Shown here: in pieces, positions 29,191 to 43,906 of the stretch
Layout: the number at the start of each line of letters is the position of its first letter
How positions within the stretch are numbered: position 1 is the stretch's first letter
The notes under the pieces: generated by a model
What the model saw: only the letters and a program-made list of their open reading frames with translations
Databases searched by the model: none
What the model was told of the DNA's origin: nothing
NCBI GenBank assembly: GCA_023101725.1
Contig: JALJCO010001138.1
Span: 248,001 to 312,000 of the forward strand
DNA from: Atherinomorus stipes
Lineage: Eukaryota; Chordata; Actinopteri; Atheriniformes; Atherinidae
Direction: 5' to 3'
DNA: 64,000 bases
Made by a program: the position numbers and the translations under genes

Positions 29191-32100
29191 ATGGCTGCTC
29201 TCTCAGCCTGGTTTTGGAACGAAAGGTTTTGGCTTCCTCACAATGTAACCTGGGCGGATCTGGCGGACCCAGCTCCCGGGGTGGAGTATCCCAAAGCTGG
29301 ACACTTGTTGACTGCTTTGCCGCTCGCTGTGGGGATTTTTTTCGTCCGGATAATCTTCGAAAGGTTTGTAGTTGCCGCTCTTTTTTATTTTTTTATTTAT
29401 TTTTTGGTCAGAGATGGAGACTCCTCGAAATGACTTGCAACATACTTTCCCCCCCTTTCTTTCTTCCCACCGACCAGAAGATAATGGGTTAACTAACTAT
29501 GGGTAGACCAGTTAGATAATGCTAAATAAATAATAAGAGGTTGCTAAATTGGTGTGAAAACAGTGTTTCTTTAATAGCATCCAATAACAAAAAAACAAAC
29601 AAAAACCTGTTGTCTAATTATTATTCATTCATTTTCTTGGCCTTAAGGGCAAACATACTCGGAATGGCATTAAACTGTCAGGGAGGCAAGCAATGATAAC
29701 GGTAAGGGTTACTTTTCAGGAACTTTAGCAAAAACCTAGTCGTTGGGTGACTCATGGCAGTCAAATGAGACTGTTGACACATTTATGAGTCTTTTTTTCA
29801 GTTAACTTTCATTCCTTACAGGAAGTTTTTCTAGTGTCCCGCTAGTTTGCTGCTCCCTTGAACTGCACATCATCTAGTTGCCACGAGTGTAAATCATCAG
29901 TATCCCAACATTAATCCAGTCCTGTGTACTGGTTAAGCTGTGCTTTTGTTCATCTCCCATACTCTGGTGTGTTGTGCGTTGGAAAACTTGCCAGATGCAG
30001 GCTTTGACAAATTCTAACCAGTGTTGACCTGGAGGCTTTTGATTTTTCAAACCACAGCTATGCATCCCCCCCACCACCACCACAACCTTTTGACTATGTT
30101 TGACTTTTGCTGCATATCTGAGATACTGCGAAGCTTTTTTTTTTATTGCTGGCTTGGCCTTCTTTCTCAAATAAAGATAAGGCAACTCAAGTTTAGTACT
30201 ATAATAATGATAAGGAATAAAGCAGCACTTTTTCACATAAATGGATGTCTGTGTTTATAGATGGGTCAGTTGGGTGTCACAGACGGGTAATCCACCTGCA
30301 AAGTGCTTCAAAGGAGGTCAGCATGAAAATTGAAGAGTGATGGGACTGGTGAAGATTCAAGTTGGGCAAACCCATGAGCTCCACGTGTTGAAGAAAGAGA
30401 AAAAATAAAATACTACTTTCAGGTCTCTCATTGAGCTTGGCTCCTGTTGACAGGGTTTAAACCAGAGCTGACTGATTCTCAGAGTGGAAACAGGAAAGCT
30501 GCTAACTGAAATTTGAACCAATATTGAATGACCTGAAAATGTGGTTTCAGCAGTGCCAACAATGCTTTTGATTTGAAGTGAAAGGAACGTGTTAAACACA
30601 CTGAAGTTTTACTTTCAGTAAGCCTACTCAGTTTCTAAGCCCTGACAAAACTGTCACGGAGGTCAACTGTACTTTCTATTACTGTTGCTTTTACTTTTGA
30701 ATGCAATTAGAGTTCCTTGGATTAGTTTTTCTTTTATTAAATTTCCCTCTCTAGCTATTTTTTTAATTGTTTCATAAATTCATTCCTTATTTACTGTAGG
30801 TCTTTTTTTGCACTATGTCTCTAAAGTTGGATAAAGAAAAGGATGCAGTTTCTGCTCGCGCTGCAAAAAGAAGAGATTTTGTCTTCACACCATATATCAG
30901 TAAGAAGTAATTGGTTGAATATGCAATTAATGTTAACTATCTGGATATTTTGGCTTTGAAAAGTTTAATCCTTTATTGCTTTTAACACAGTACTGTGAAA
31001 TGAGCGTGCAACGTGCTGCTGGGAAAGCTAGGAACCCAGCTTTGTGACTGGAGCACCTCCACCCAGACTCCCCATATCTTGCCATCAGGATTCCTTGAAA
31101 GCAGCAGCATCTCCCCCCCACAACACAAAGTCTGCTTACAAACCATTTGACGAACAGGAGAAAAAGCCCAAGGCGTTGATTTGGCCATCTGTGGGATTCA
31201 GATCCACAGAAGCCTAACTTGACACCCCACTGAGATCTGCTTACAGATGTTACAGGACTCTTCAGAGAGGTCCTGTATGCATGCCTCCATAGGTGAAAGT
31301 GGCTCTGGTAGGGCTGGACGATATAGAAAAAAAGATTATCGATAAAAAAAATTCTGTATTGATCGATATCGATATTTATCAAAAAAAAATTTTAGGTGCA
31401 TCCCTGGCCATTTAAAGGTGAAGCTTGTTTTTTTTTTCAACCGGGACCCATTTTCTAGCATGAAATACGTTCATTTCCTCACCCAGACAGTTTTGGTGTA
31501 TCTTGAATTCCTTCAGAAGATATTTAGATCCACTCCAGATCAGCCTATGTCCAATATAATGGAAGTGATGGGGCAACCTTGCGCAACCTTTAAATAAGGC
31601 ATTATCTGCCACAAACTCCTTCATTTCACCAATGTATTGTTACGAAATATAGTCAGACCCCCTGTGAGCTCGAAGAGGCTTTTTTTTTTATGGTGATTCG
31701 TCCTTATATTGGACATACGCTGATCTGGATTGGATCTAAATATTTCCCAAAGGAATTCAAGTTGCACCAAAACTGTCTGGGAGAGTAAATGAATGTATTT
31801 CATGTTGGAAAATAGGTCCAGATTGAAAGAAACTGAACTTCCCCTTTAAGCTTTTGCTGAATGACCAACTCATAAAAAAGACCACACGAACACTGAATTC
31901 CAATTCAGCCTTTGCCTGGTCTGCGTTTGTGATTGGTTTGGTGGAAGTAGTGGTTGTAATATCATGCTACCCGATAGGCTACAGCGGAAAACTGTGTTTC
32001 TATATTGAACTTTTATTGACCCTCTTTTTTTTCTATTGAAAAAACCTCTATCGATCGATATATATCAATATTGAATTATCGTCCAGCCCTAGGCTCTGGT

Positions 32101-35100
32101 GTATTGAGTAAGGCATTCACTACTGCAGTATATGTTAGACTGGCCGTTTGATTTTTTTTTTTTTTTTCTTAGCTTTTCATTGTATGCAAGTCAGATATTT
32201 TATCTCTATTGTCCAAATTTAATTTAATTTAGCCTGTGTTGGGAAATTTACAAGTATATGGGCACCACACTGGGAAAGACTTGAGTAAATCAGTGAGTTT
32301 GATGTGACAAAATACAACGTACCTGACAGTGCTATTTGATATCCTCCAGCATCCACCCCAAAGCTCCCAAAACCTAGTGCTCCCACCAACTATTGCAAAG
32401 ACTATCCTGGTTGAATTATGTCTCAAAATACTTCTACTATAGGGAATTCAGGTAATGAAATAGGTTCATAGTCGTCCCTGCATTTGTTCCTGTGTTTGAA
32501 ACACACTTCATAAGGATGTGACAACAAACAGAAGCCTGCATCAGGAAGCACATCTCTGTTGTTACACATTATATATATATAGAAACAAACATGCATCAAG
32601 TGGTTGGACAGTGTATGATATTCCATCCATACACTGATGATGATGATGATACCTGGCTGCTAATCTCAATGCAGGGTTTTGGGGAGGGATGTTACATTCA
32701 GTATTCAAAATATTCCTTTCATTTTCTTGTCTATGCCTGAAGCATAGCTGTAGACAACCATCACATTGCTAGCTCCCAGCACAGCGTGTGGCTCTGTCTG
32801 TTTTCATGCAGACATGGTGAAGTGGCTCTAAAGAAGGAGCAGATATTGGAGGTGTCAAAAAAGGAGTTGCCGAGGTGTTCGGTAAGATGCTCTTGGCTCT
32901 GAAACACTTGTCTCAGGTGCCAAAGCTGCTGCAGGCTGTCTAATGTGAAGCTGTTCTCAAGGAGTGTGTGGCGTTACGCAGGTCAGTGTTATCAGAGAAC
33001 ATTTACTCTCTCTCACTGCCTGACACTCCAGACGGCTAGCTGTCTCATTCATTTATTCATCAGAGGAATACATCACCATAGCTTGAGCTCCTCATCTTTT
33101 CTCTGCAGAACTTAAAGCATAACTTGTCTTAGGTACCACACAGCTGTATCTTCAGAGGTTGGACTTTAGGGAAGTTGTCACAGACCTGTTCTCCCGCAAA
33201 ACTAGTTTTGCGATGAGGTCTGAGAATTATTTTCTTTAGCATTTCACATAACGCTGCCGAAGTGGAAGGGCTGTCTGTAAAATCCCCCCCCCCCCCCCCC
33301 CCAATTTTTAAAAATTTAAACATAAAGACTGCCATCACTGATGTAATGATGCTGAAGTTTTTTTTTTTCTTGTTGGGAAAAACTCCTGCACCCTTGATGT
33401 TGCAGAAAAATATGTCCAGTCATGGATGCAAAGCACAGGACCGAGGAAAACATTGTGTTGGTACATTTACAAAACTTTAGAACTTAGTTCATTTAACCTC
33501 CAGATTGGGTTTGTAGTACACTGTTTTTAACATTTTGTCCTCTGCTTTACTTTGTAAAGTATCAAATTGCTTAACCTTAGATGACACGTTCACCTTTGGC
33601 TTTTTGTGGCGGCTTCAGTCCCCTTCTTCCACATGGTATTTCAGTCTCGCCTGCAACAATGTGATGCTTCTGCTGGTCTTACAATGACTGCATCAGAAAA
33701 CAGTTTGTAATTGTAGCTTTGCTCCAATCCAGATCTCAGGTTTTTTACCTTTAAACAGCTGCAACATCCACCAGTCACACACATTTAACCACAATCAGCA
33801 CTTCTATTTATTCTGACAGTTAAAGTGTAGCTTTAACTTTAACTGCTGTCCCTGCTTCATGGTCATGAACGTTTGTCTTTGAGCAGCAGAAGTATACCAG
33901 AAGCATGTAAATTCGTTGATGTAGTTTTCTTGCTGTAGTTGTCCTTTGCTAGAGTTAACACAACCAATATTGTCTTTGTCTTGGTTTTAATCTTCGATAA
34001 CATGCCCACATCAGTCAGGAAGATTGGAGTCATGAGAACAATCTAACATTTCCAGTTGGTGCTGCAGGGATTGCAGCTTAGCTTTGCACATTCTCCATCT
34101 TCAAAAGCGTGGAAGTGTATTTCTAAGGTGTATCTGCAGGAGTCCTCTTCTACCTGCAGGTAGTTTTTCCACTCATGGTTGTGATCAGTCCACCCCCGGT
34201 CCCACCCCCCCCCTTTTTCTCAACCAGTTCATTCTTGTTTGATCATAATCATTGCTTTGCTACTGGGACTGAGTGTAGCTGTGAGCAGCCAGGCTGCTTT
34301 GTGTGTGCATGCTCCTGTAAGCCATGTCATGAGTTAAACAGACTAACTGAGATGTGCATGAGATTATAATTAGCCAGACTCGGCCTTATAATCTGTTTTG
34401 GCACATTTTGGATCTTTCCTCATGCACTAGCAGGTATTTTATCTTGCTAAGGAAGTGAGTGTAGAAAATGCAAACAAAAAGCTGTTGTCTATGCATTTTT
34501 TTTTTGTGCCAGCCCATGAAATCTGACATTATCACACCTCAAAATTGTATTTCTGTGTTGAAACAACATGCTGTAAAGTCGAGTTAAAGAAAGGCCACAA
34601 TTAAATCCAGGTCTGTGCTATGAATAGAGCCCAGCCTTTGCCTCAGCCTCAGCTCTAGTACTGGAAAGTTTTCCAATGTCAAAGTTGTGTGTAGCTTGGT
34701 GCTTTTCTCCTCACAGCTGTCAGGGACACTAGCGTCCGTTTACACAGACCACACCAAGCCTGTCTCTGGGTAACAGTCTTTGTGTATGTTGTAGGGGTCA
34801 GCCTCTGAGAAGGAACAGGGATGTTTTGACATTTGACATAAACAGATTAGCTTACATTTCTCGCCTTTTTCCTTCTCCTGTTGCTTCTGTCTACTGATTG
34901 GCTCCCAGGTGCAGGTGTTTTGCAGGATGTATGCCAATGTCTCCTCCTTTTAAATAAAAAAAATCTGAAGCACTTTTTGAACACACCCAAAAAAAAACCT
35001 AAGCTGTTACCCAAATCTGTGACACATCAGTGCATATTTAGCTTATGCCTATGATGGGGTAACTATTTAACAGAGACTGTTGAAAAGCTATGCTTTTAAG

Positions 35101-38100
35101 TCAATCCAGGATGAATCAGATTTACAGTTTTACCACTGACAGCTTGGTGCCATGAGATAAGATGACTAAAAAAGCTAATGCTGATAGTCGCATGTTGCCA
35201 TGGCTTGTTAAAATGTGGATTGCCCCTGAGTAATGTTTAACAACATTATGGCACATGAAACCGATCTGTCCAGTTTAACTTCTGGGTTTATTTTCCTCAT
35301 TTGCATTTCTGTGAAGTTTTCAGCTCATTTCACAGCCCTGCACAGTCATTTTCGACTGAAATACTCGATGGAGCATTCAAAAAAGTAATTGAGCTTTTTT
35401 ATTTGAAAAAAAAGTGCTTGTTCTGAACATTTATAAACTCACATAGTCATTTTAATCTTTATGATTTAGTTGAGTCCATTGTGGTTTGGATGGTAGGGAA
35501 GCTGTATAAACCTGCCTCTGCTTTGCATACTTATTTATCTGAACCTAACGTTACTTCAGGACAAGAGAACAAAGCACAAAGAAGTAAATCAGGTTTTTGC
35601 AGGAAGAGAGATAAAAAAACAAAAAGGACAAAAAAAACAGGGAGAACAAGAAAAGTTAGTAGTGTTACACAGACGGTAATGGTTTTTGCCTTGTTTGAGG
35701 GTCTTTTGTTTTTTTTGTTTTTGTCTTTTTTTTTCAGCCGCTTGTGCTGCTTTTAATTTTCACCTGCAGATTTTTCCCTCAACCACCAGAAACATTCTTA
35801 CTTCATGTAACAAGACAATGGAGGTCTCAGCAACATGAAGATTTAGCTATGTTTCAGTAACCAGGAAGAAACATGAGATCCAGCCCATTAAACCTAAAGG
35901 AGCGGTACATCAGAGTTATCTGTGGAAAAAATACAGCTGTTTTATCTGTTTAACAAGAGAGTACCCACCCCTGGATTTTACTGGGCTAAACAGTTCTTTA
36001 TTAAACACTTCAGTGAAACTCATTTAATCATTTTCTAAAGGTTACCTGGACACAGATTGAGGGGAAAGCTTCAGGAAACCATCCTGATTTGACTGCCCTT
36101 TTTCAGTTCTCAATATTTATTTTTGGAAACAAATGGAAAACTCTGAAGACATCCAGCCCTTTAGAAAATTACATTAAACACTGCCATCTCATGTGATCTA
36201 CCACCAAGGAGCCTCCTGTAAATTTGATCAGCATTGGAGAGTTAAAGCTCCTAAAATGTGGGTTACAAACACTACAATTTCAAACAATTGGCACTTCCTT
36301 TATGCGGACAGTTTATCATTTAATGTAAATATTATCTGGAAGACAAAAAAAAAAACAAAAAACTTGAAAATGAAATGAAAACAAAAGATATGAGAGTCCT
36401 GGGATGAATGCTGAGAATTGGCAGCATTTGTAAAACTGCTATTAATATGATGAGGAAATTGGAAATTGTACGGTTTTCTCTCACTTCCATTTTTTTTAAT
36501 TGCCATTTGTTACTCTAAAAGGTATATTTTATTTATCAGTGGATAAGTGACGAACTTTATACAGAGGAGTTGAATTTGACATTGACATTTTAACAGCTAA
36601 AATGTCAACAGTTCACCCTAAACTACAGTTTTGCAATGCAGCCACGGAGTAGGAGTACAAGATTATTTGCCAGTGGGCCATGATTTTCCTGAATTTCTGG
36701 AGTACTGTGGGAATTTGAGGGAGCTGCTGTGATTCACAGAATACAGTTGGGTTATATGTTTCAACTTGTTTTAGTGTGGTTTAAGTGCATGAAACAGTTG
36801 TTGGTTGTGCATGCACATGGGTCGAAATCATAATGTAAAGCAAATAACACAACAATATCTTGAGGTAATCTTTGAAACCTTATTACAGTGAATAAAAAAA
36901 AGGGTTTTCTTTCTCTATTCGTGTCCCCTGGCATATACAGTTGTATGAAAGTGTTTGCCCCCTGCCTGATTTATTTTTTTGCATATTTGTCACACTTGTA
37001 TGTTCCAGATCATCAAACAAATTTAAATGTGAGACAGAGATAACACAATTAAACACAAAATGCAGTTTTTAAATGATTTTGATTTTTAAGGGGGGGGGGG
37101 GGGGGGGGGGGTTGGGGGATCCAAACCCACATGGCCCTGCATGAAAAAGTGATTCCCCCCCAAACCTAGTAACTGGTTGGGCCACCCTTAGCAGCAACAA
37201 CTGCAATCAAGCGTTTGTGATAACTGGTAATGAGTCTTCTACAGCGCTGTGGAGGAATTTTGTTCCACTCATCTTTGCAGGATTGTTGTAATTCAGTCAC
37301 ATTGGATGGTTTTCCAGCATGAACCACCTTTTTTAAGGTCATGCCACAGCATCTCAATCAGATTCAGGTGGGGACTTTGACTAGGCCACTCCAAAGTCTT
37401 CATTTTGTTTTTCTTAAGCCATTCAGAGGTGGACTTTCTTGTGTTTTTTGGATCATTGTCCTGCTGCAGAACCCTAGTCCGCTTCAGCTTGAGGTCACCA
37501 ACAGATGGCCGGACATTCTCCTTCAGGATTTTTTGGTAGACAGCAGAATTCATGGTTCTATTTACCACAGCAAGTCTTCCAGGTCCTGAAGCAGCAAAAC
37601 AGCCCCAGACCTTAGAGATGCACCCGATCGATCGGCAACCGATTGCAATCGACCAATAGTGCCCCTATCGGTTTTGATTGGAGCTCTCAAAATAGATCAG
37701 AGCAAGCCGATCTGATGACGTTTACAGTAACTACAGCGTTTTGGCGTTTGACGCGCATTCGCCATCATACAGAGACACAGACAAGGAAAACAACCGGGTT
37801 CATACACCACCACATGACGTGCAAGGCTCTGCCATTCATGCTGCTTAATCAGAAGTAAGCTCATCAATAAAATCATGTTTTCTTATATTATTTTGGCTAC
37901 AGCATGTTTATGCTACACTTAAAGTTATTGTTGTTTTGGGTTTTTCTTTTACAGAAAAGCTGCAGTATCAGCTCCAGGTTTATGTCCAGAGATAATGTTG
38001 CAGTTGCACATAAGTTGCTGTTCTTATTCTCATATTTTACTTGATTTTTCCACTAAGCTTGTAGGTAAACTCCAAATAGTGTCTCTGGGAAAGAGCCTCA

Positions 38101-41100
38101 AGAGAGTGAAATGTTTATTATAGTGCACATGTTGTGTGTTATGTACATATTTTTATTTTATTTTAAGATTTAATTCCCTTTTCCCCAGGAAAAAACGAGT
38201 TTACAGTTTACAACTTGTACCAACTCTAAGAGAGTGAAATGTTTACTGTTGTCTTTGTTGGTGCGCTGCACATTTAAGAGAGTGGGTAGCCTAGTGGTAG
38301 TGTCGTGGGCTTTGGTGTGAAGGACCGTTTCGAGTCCCCGACACGATCCCTAGGTGGACTGTGGACCCCTGATTAAGATCCTTAACCCCACCAACTGCTC
38401 CCCGGGCGCTTTAAGTAGCAGCCCACTGCTGTCTGATACTCACAGTATAGAGATGGGTAAAATGCAGAGCCCTAATTTCCCTTCGGGGATCTTACCAGTA
38501 TAACAAAAAAAATATATATAATTATAATTATTGCCACAAGAAAGCTTAAAGATCTCCTTCCACTGAAAACCAGTTTAACTTGCTCCTTTTGAAATATGGA
38601 GTGTCACCCCTGGTTACTTACACATGCTGCGCTTGCAAGTGGTGCGCTACCTCCACTGGCTGTGTTTCCTCTTTATAGAAACAATGCGGAGGAAAGGAGC
38701 GAATCAGGAAAAGCCTTTCCCTTCCACGTCACATCGAAAATGGCGTATCCCACGTGGGTTTATATCCGCCCATGGGATGGCAGGTAACCCTCCCCTTCTC
38801 ACTAGCAGTGAAGACAGCACGACTGTAGCTGCGGAGTTGAGAAGCTAATTAGCTAACTGTTTGCTAGCATGGTGGAACAAACTCGTTCGTGTGCTCTGTT
38901 ACACCCGGGGGGGGGGGGGCTTCCTTCATACGCTCATGGGAGGGAGCCAATCAGACTGAAATTCATGAGAAGGACCTGAAAAAGCCTGCCGTTACACCAC
39001 AAGCCTCTCTTCTAGCATATAAATACAGCTGGGAACAAAGCAACCAGAAGGTTTTTTTAAACAGAAACGATGCAGAATGCATTTAGTAATAATGGAGAAC
39101 ACAGCAATATTAATGAAATGACGATGGAAGTAAATCTTTAAGCTAGTAAGCTACACTTCCTCTATGTAAACTGAGTCCAAGTTGTCTCCAAGAAAGTCTC
39201 TACTAGAGAGTGAAATATTGCAGATTGCCTGCAATAAAACTGTGGTCAATTCATAATAATCTCCCATCTCCTAATTGTTATACTTAATAACATAATGTCA
39301 ATGTTTTGTACATGAGACAACAATATTGGAGAATTTATGGATTTGGCGCTGTGATCGGTGATTGGCAATATCTGGATCGGCAGATACTGCTTTTGGTGAT
39401 CGATGATCGGCCCCCAAAATCCTGATCGGTGCATCACTACAGACCGTATCACACTAAAACCACCATATTTTACTGTTGGTATGATGTTTCTTTTCTGAAA
39501 TGCCGTGTTACTTTTACACCAGATGTAATGGGACCTACACCTTCCAAAAAGTTCAATTTTTGTCTCTTCAGTCCACAGACTATTTATCCAAAAGTCTTGG
39601 GGATCATCAAAATGCTTTCTGGCTAAACTGAGAGGAGCCTTTATGTTCTTTTTGCTCAGCAGTGGTTTTGGTCTTGGAACTCTGCCATGCAGGCCATTTT
39701 TGCCCCCAGTCTCTTTCTTATGGTGGAGTCATGAACACTGACTTTAATTGAGGCAAGTGAGGCCTGCAGTTCTTGGATGTTGTTCTGGGGTCTTTTGTGA
39801 CCTCTTGGATGAGTCGTCGCTGTGCTCTTGGGGTAATTTTGGTCGGCCGGCCACTCCTGGGAAGGTTCACCACTGTTCCATGTTTTCACCATTTGTGGAT
39901 AATGGCTCTCACTGTGGTTTGCTGGAGTCCCAAAGCTTTAGAAATGGCTTTAGAACCTTTTCCAGATTGATAGATCTCAATTACTTTCTCATTTTTTCCT
40001 GAATTTCTTTGGATCACAGCATTATGTCTAGCTTTTGAGGATCTTTTGGTCTACTTAACTTTGTCAGGCAGGTCCTATTTAAGTGATTTCTTGATTGAGA
40101 ACAGGTGTGGCAGTAATCAGGCCTGGGTGTGGATAAAGAAAACTGAACTCAGCTTTCCAAAGATGTGATAAACTACAGTTTGTTTGAGTTAATTGGGGGG
40201 GGGGGCACTTTTTCACACAGGGTCATGAAGGTTTGGCCACGGAGGCAAACCCCCCCCCCCCCCCCTTTTACTAATAAAAATCTTCATTGAAAAACTGCAT
40301 TTTCTGTTTACTTGTGTTGCCTTTGTTTCACATTTAAATTTAATGATCTGACACATTAGTGTGACAAACTTGCAAAAAAATAAGAAATCAGACAGGGGGC
40401 AAACATATTTTTCACACAACTGTATATAGAATTAAACCTGGAATTGGAGCAAATGCTGGGCTGAGCATGTGGATTTAGACTAATATTTGTATCCAGATTA
40501 ACAGATATTTAGTGTGATAGTATGGCCCATTCAGGATTCTATGAAAACACATTGTCAACTAACTTTCCACTACATAATTAAATTAGATTTGGTGGTGCTT
40601 CACAAAGATGTTCTCCTTTTTCTCAGTGTTGGAAATTAGACCATAAGAGCTCAGGAATGTTTTTCTTCTGGAGTTTTGTTGTAATTTTTAGCAGCTATAA
40701 TACACTAATTTGTAAATGTTTCATCAAAATTTTTAATCCTGTTTAGCAAATTGTGGTTTACAGGGATATTGCACTTTAATAATACCCATTAATTCCCCAG
40801 GCATGCTTTTTGATGAATCAAATAACATTTTTTGAGATGAATGTGCAGCCGTGCACTGACAATCTTAGTCGCAGCTGCACAACAGCTATACAATGTGACA
40901 AAAGTAAAACTCAAGGTCTTTTAAGTTGTACAACAACCCAACAGCTAAAAAGCCATTGCTTTACAAGTTTACTGCTGCTTAACACACATAAGCTGCCTAA
41001 CAGCTTATGAGACTATAAACCTTGCAGGTAACTTGCCTTATTTGTTGACTCACAGCAGAGCTTTTCTGATCTGAAGTCAGATAAACTTTCATGTTCATTT

Positions 41101-43843
41101 CAACATTCCTTTCTCTGCTGAATGTGTCAGTCAAGTCATAACGCAGAACAGATCTGCAGGCAAGGATCTTTTCAGGCCATAATGTTCTAGTAATGAAGAA
41201 AACATCCTAAAATCACAGGGGATTTTAATAAACCTCCCCTGTAGCAAGTTCAGACTATATTTTTATCCACAGCTTGCCGACAGCAAGTCATTCTAGTAAA
41301 ACATATTAATCACGTTTCCCGCCTCTGTTTATTTGCTGGAAACGTGGCACAAAATGAACGTAGACTGCAGACACTGCCATAGACTGTACACAGAGACTCT
41401 TAAGGCAACATTCATCCCTTATTCTTATCTTAGCAACACTGTAAGAGATATGCTCCATGTTCACACTCACATATTTGACATAGCATATCTCAGTTGTGAA
41501 TGCATGAAAGAGCCTTAAGGTTACTTTCTGGTCATGGACTAAATTTGTTTGAATTACTTGCCAATGTGGCCTTGCTCATTTAATTTGTTTGCCTTTAGGA
41601 TAGCAAATAACATCCGATCCCTCACCTCCGTTGCAGATTTATTGCCAGTGCCTGTGCCCGAAGTCTCCACATCCAGGCAGGTGTTGGAAGGAGAGCTCAA
41701 CCCAATGCAGTACTGGAGAAAGTGTTTACATCCATCACAAAGGTTTGGACATTTCCTTCTTTAAAGAAGCTTTTATGTGTTGGATACGGTTTATTTTAGT
41801 GATGCACAATATTGGAATTTTGGCTGATATCCGATATTTTAAAACCGATGTGGCCGATAACCGATATCGATGCCGATATTAAAGCTGAGAAAATGCGTCA
41901 TTGCAGATAGTAGTTTTGTTATTTCCAACAGTTCGAAAAATAGGGGTGGAAAAAAATCTAGATACACTGAAATATCGCGATATTTTCAAATGTCGATATC
42001 GAATAGATATTTTAAAAAGCGGTATCGATCTTTTTTACTTAGAAAATCTTGCGAGATTTCATCATCCTGTTACAAAATCTCACGATATTTCGTGAATTCT
42101 CGCGAGATTTTGTTAGTAAAATAGGTCAACACTGTTTTTAAATGTCAATATGACATAGGCATATGAAAATATTGCGAAATTTTCATAAATTCTCGCGAGA
42201 TTGCTTAACAGAATGATGAAATATTGCAAGATTTTGTTAGTAAAATAGACCAATGCCCCGTTTTTAAATTTCAATATATCAGCATATGAAAATATTGTGA
42301 TATTTTAGTGTATTGATATTTTTCCCACCCCTAGTCTTTAGAAGTTTTAAAGTCTGTAAAAAAGAAGTTTTTGAAGAAGAAGTGTTTTATTTTATTTTTT
42401 TATACTTTCGAAACATCAGCCTGATTAGTTAAATATAGATTGAATATCGGTGGTGTGGACGATGTCCGATATTCAGTTTCAATAGGCCGATATAGGCCGG
42501 TACCAATAGGGGGCCAATTATATCATGCATCCTTAGTTTATTTGATCCTATTGTGGCAATGATTATAATAGTATCAAGTTCATCAGCTATTTAACCAATT
42601 CAAGAACACACTTTGTGTTGTGTTACAGAGAACACAACTCTTTAACACAAATACTCATTTATTCATTCATAACTTTGTACTGCCAGGATGGTATTGAGTT
42701 GAAAGAAAAGGAAAAAATAAATAAATAAATAATTACTTTAATCGTAAAACAAAAAATGCACATCCAAAACAATAAATAAGAGTTTTACTGGGTTTTTTTT
42801 ATATATTTTTTTACAGAATTTGGAAATCAATGATTAGCATTCAACACATGGATATGGAGTGACATTCCTTAACAAGCTTCCTATTATGCTTGTACATTAG
42901 CTGTACAGCCTGCTTGTTTTATTGGCAGAAGTGAAATTGGGGGACTGAGCGTTGATGAAACAAGTTGAACAATGAAACTGACTTCAACGTTATCAGATAA
43001 TATCTCAACTGTCATGTAAATGTGTAAAGGGAAGCTTTTTGCAATGTCATTTTCTCAGTGTGAGTTATCTGTAGAGTCTCGATGAAGATTAGAGTTAAGC
43101 TTGTGAACTGTTAGCGAAATTGCCGTGATTGGTGGCCTGTGTAAAGTAACTAAGCATCTTTCATCTCTGCCAAGCTTCTTATTTCAAACAAAGTTCTTTG
43201 CGGTTTCCCTTCTCTTGTGACAGAATCCAGACTCTCGCCATCTGGATGGCCTGTCCAAGCAGCTGGACTGGGAGGTGCGAAAAGTTCAGCGCTGGTTTAG
43301 ACACCGCAGGAACCAAGATAAACCCAGCACACACACAAAGTTCTGTGAGAGCATGTAGGTTTATTCCTATTGTGTTCAGATCTAACCTTTTAAGCATGTG
43401 TCAGAACTCTGTTGCTCTTTGTTTTTACAGTGGTCCGTAAACCCCCAACACCCACTGACATCTCCCTTTTGAGTTTGATGTGAAAATGTTTGATTGGCAT
43501 ACAGTCCGGCTTACAATGACTGTCGTGAGTGGGGGTTTTATTGGCTAATTTTCACGGAGAATGCTGCAGTCAGGGCTACAAGGATAGGCACAGTTCACCT
43601 TTTATTTACAGAAATGCACATTTACTGAAAAGCTGTAGCTCAGTAAAGTGAGGTTATCAGAAACTTTGGTTCAGCACAGCCTGCTGGACACTGTAATGAC
43701 AGCCCTACATGATGTAGAAGATCAAGGCTTAAAAAGATACATTTTTAAAAAGAGTTTCAAACTAAGCATTTTTTTGTAAGCTGATTAAATAAAGGTATAG
43801 TATCAAATTGGATCCTGCAAGTTGTGTTGGACCACAGTTTTAT

Positions 43844-43906
<63 letters not shown>

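Larger units (their letters stand above)
36936..40424 (-). mobile_element. Tc1-like transposon copy 2, with nested insertion
   Basis: The element spans 36938-40422, flanked by TA dinucleotides (36936-36937 and 40423-40424). Terminal inverted repeats start CAGTTGTATGAAAG at the left and CAGTTGTGTGAAAA (minus strand) at the right, and extend through GATCATCAAACAAATTTAAA. Transposase reads on the minus strand: N-terminal HTH half at about 39660-40050 ([14 protein letters not shown] near 39830), catalytic and C-terminal half at 37166-37568 ([49 protein letters not shown]). Frame shifts make it inactive. An 1827 bp hAT-like element interrupts it at 37613-39439. A G run of 22 lies at 37090-37111. 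Confidence 0.9.

Noticed and set aside
30933..31382. 149-codon minus-strand open frame
   Set aside because: It runs into the end of the hAT MITE and has no family resemblance.
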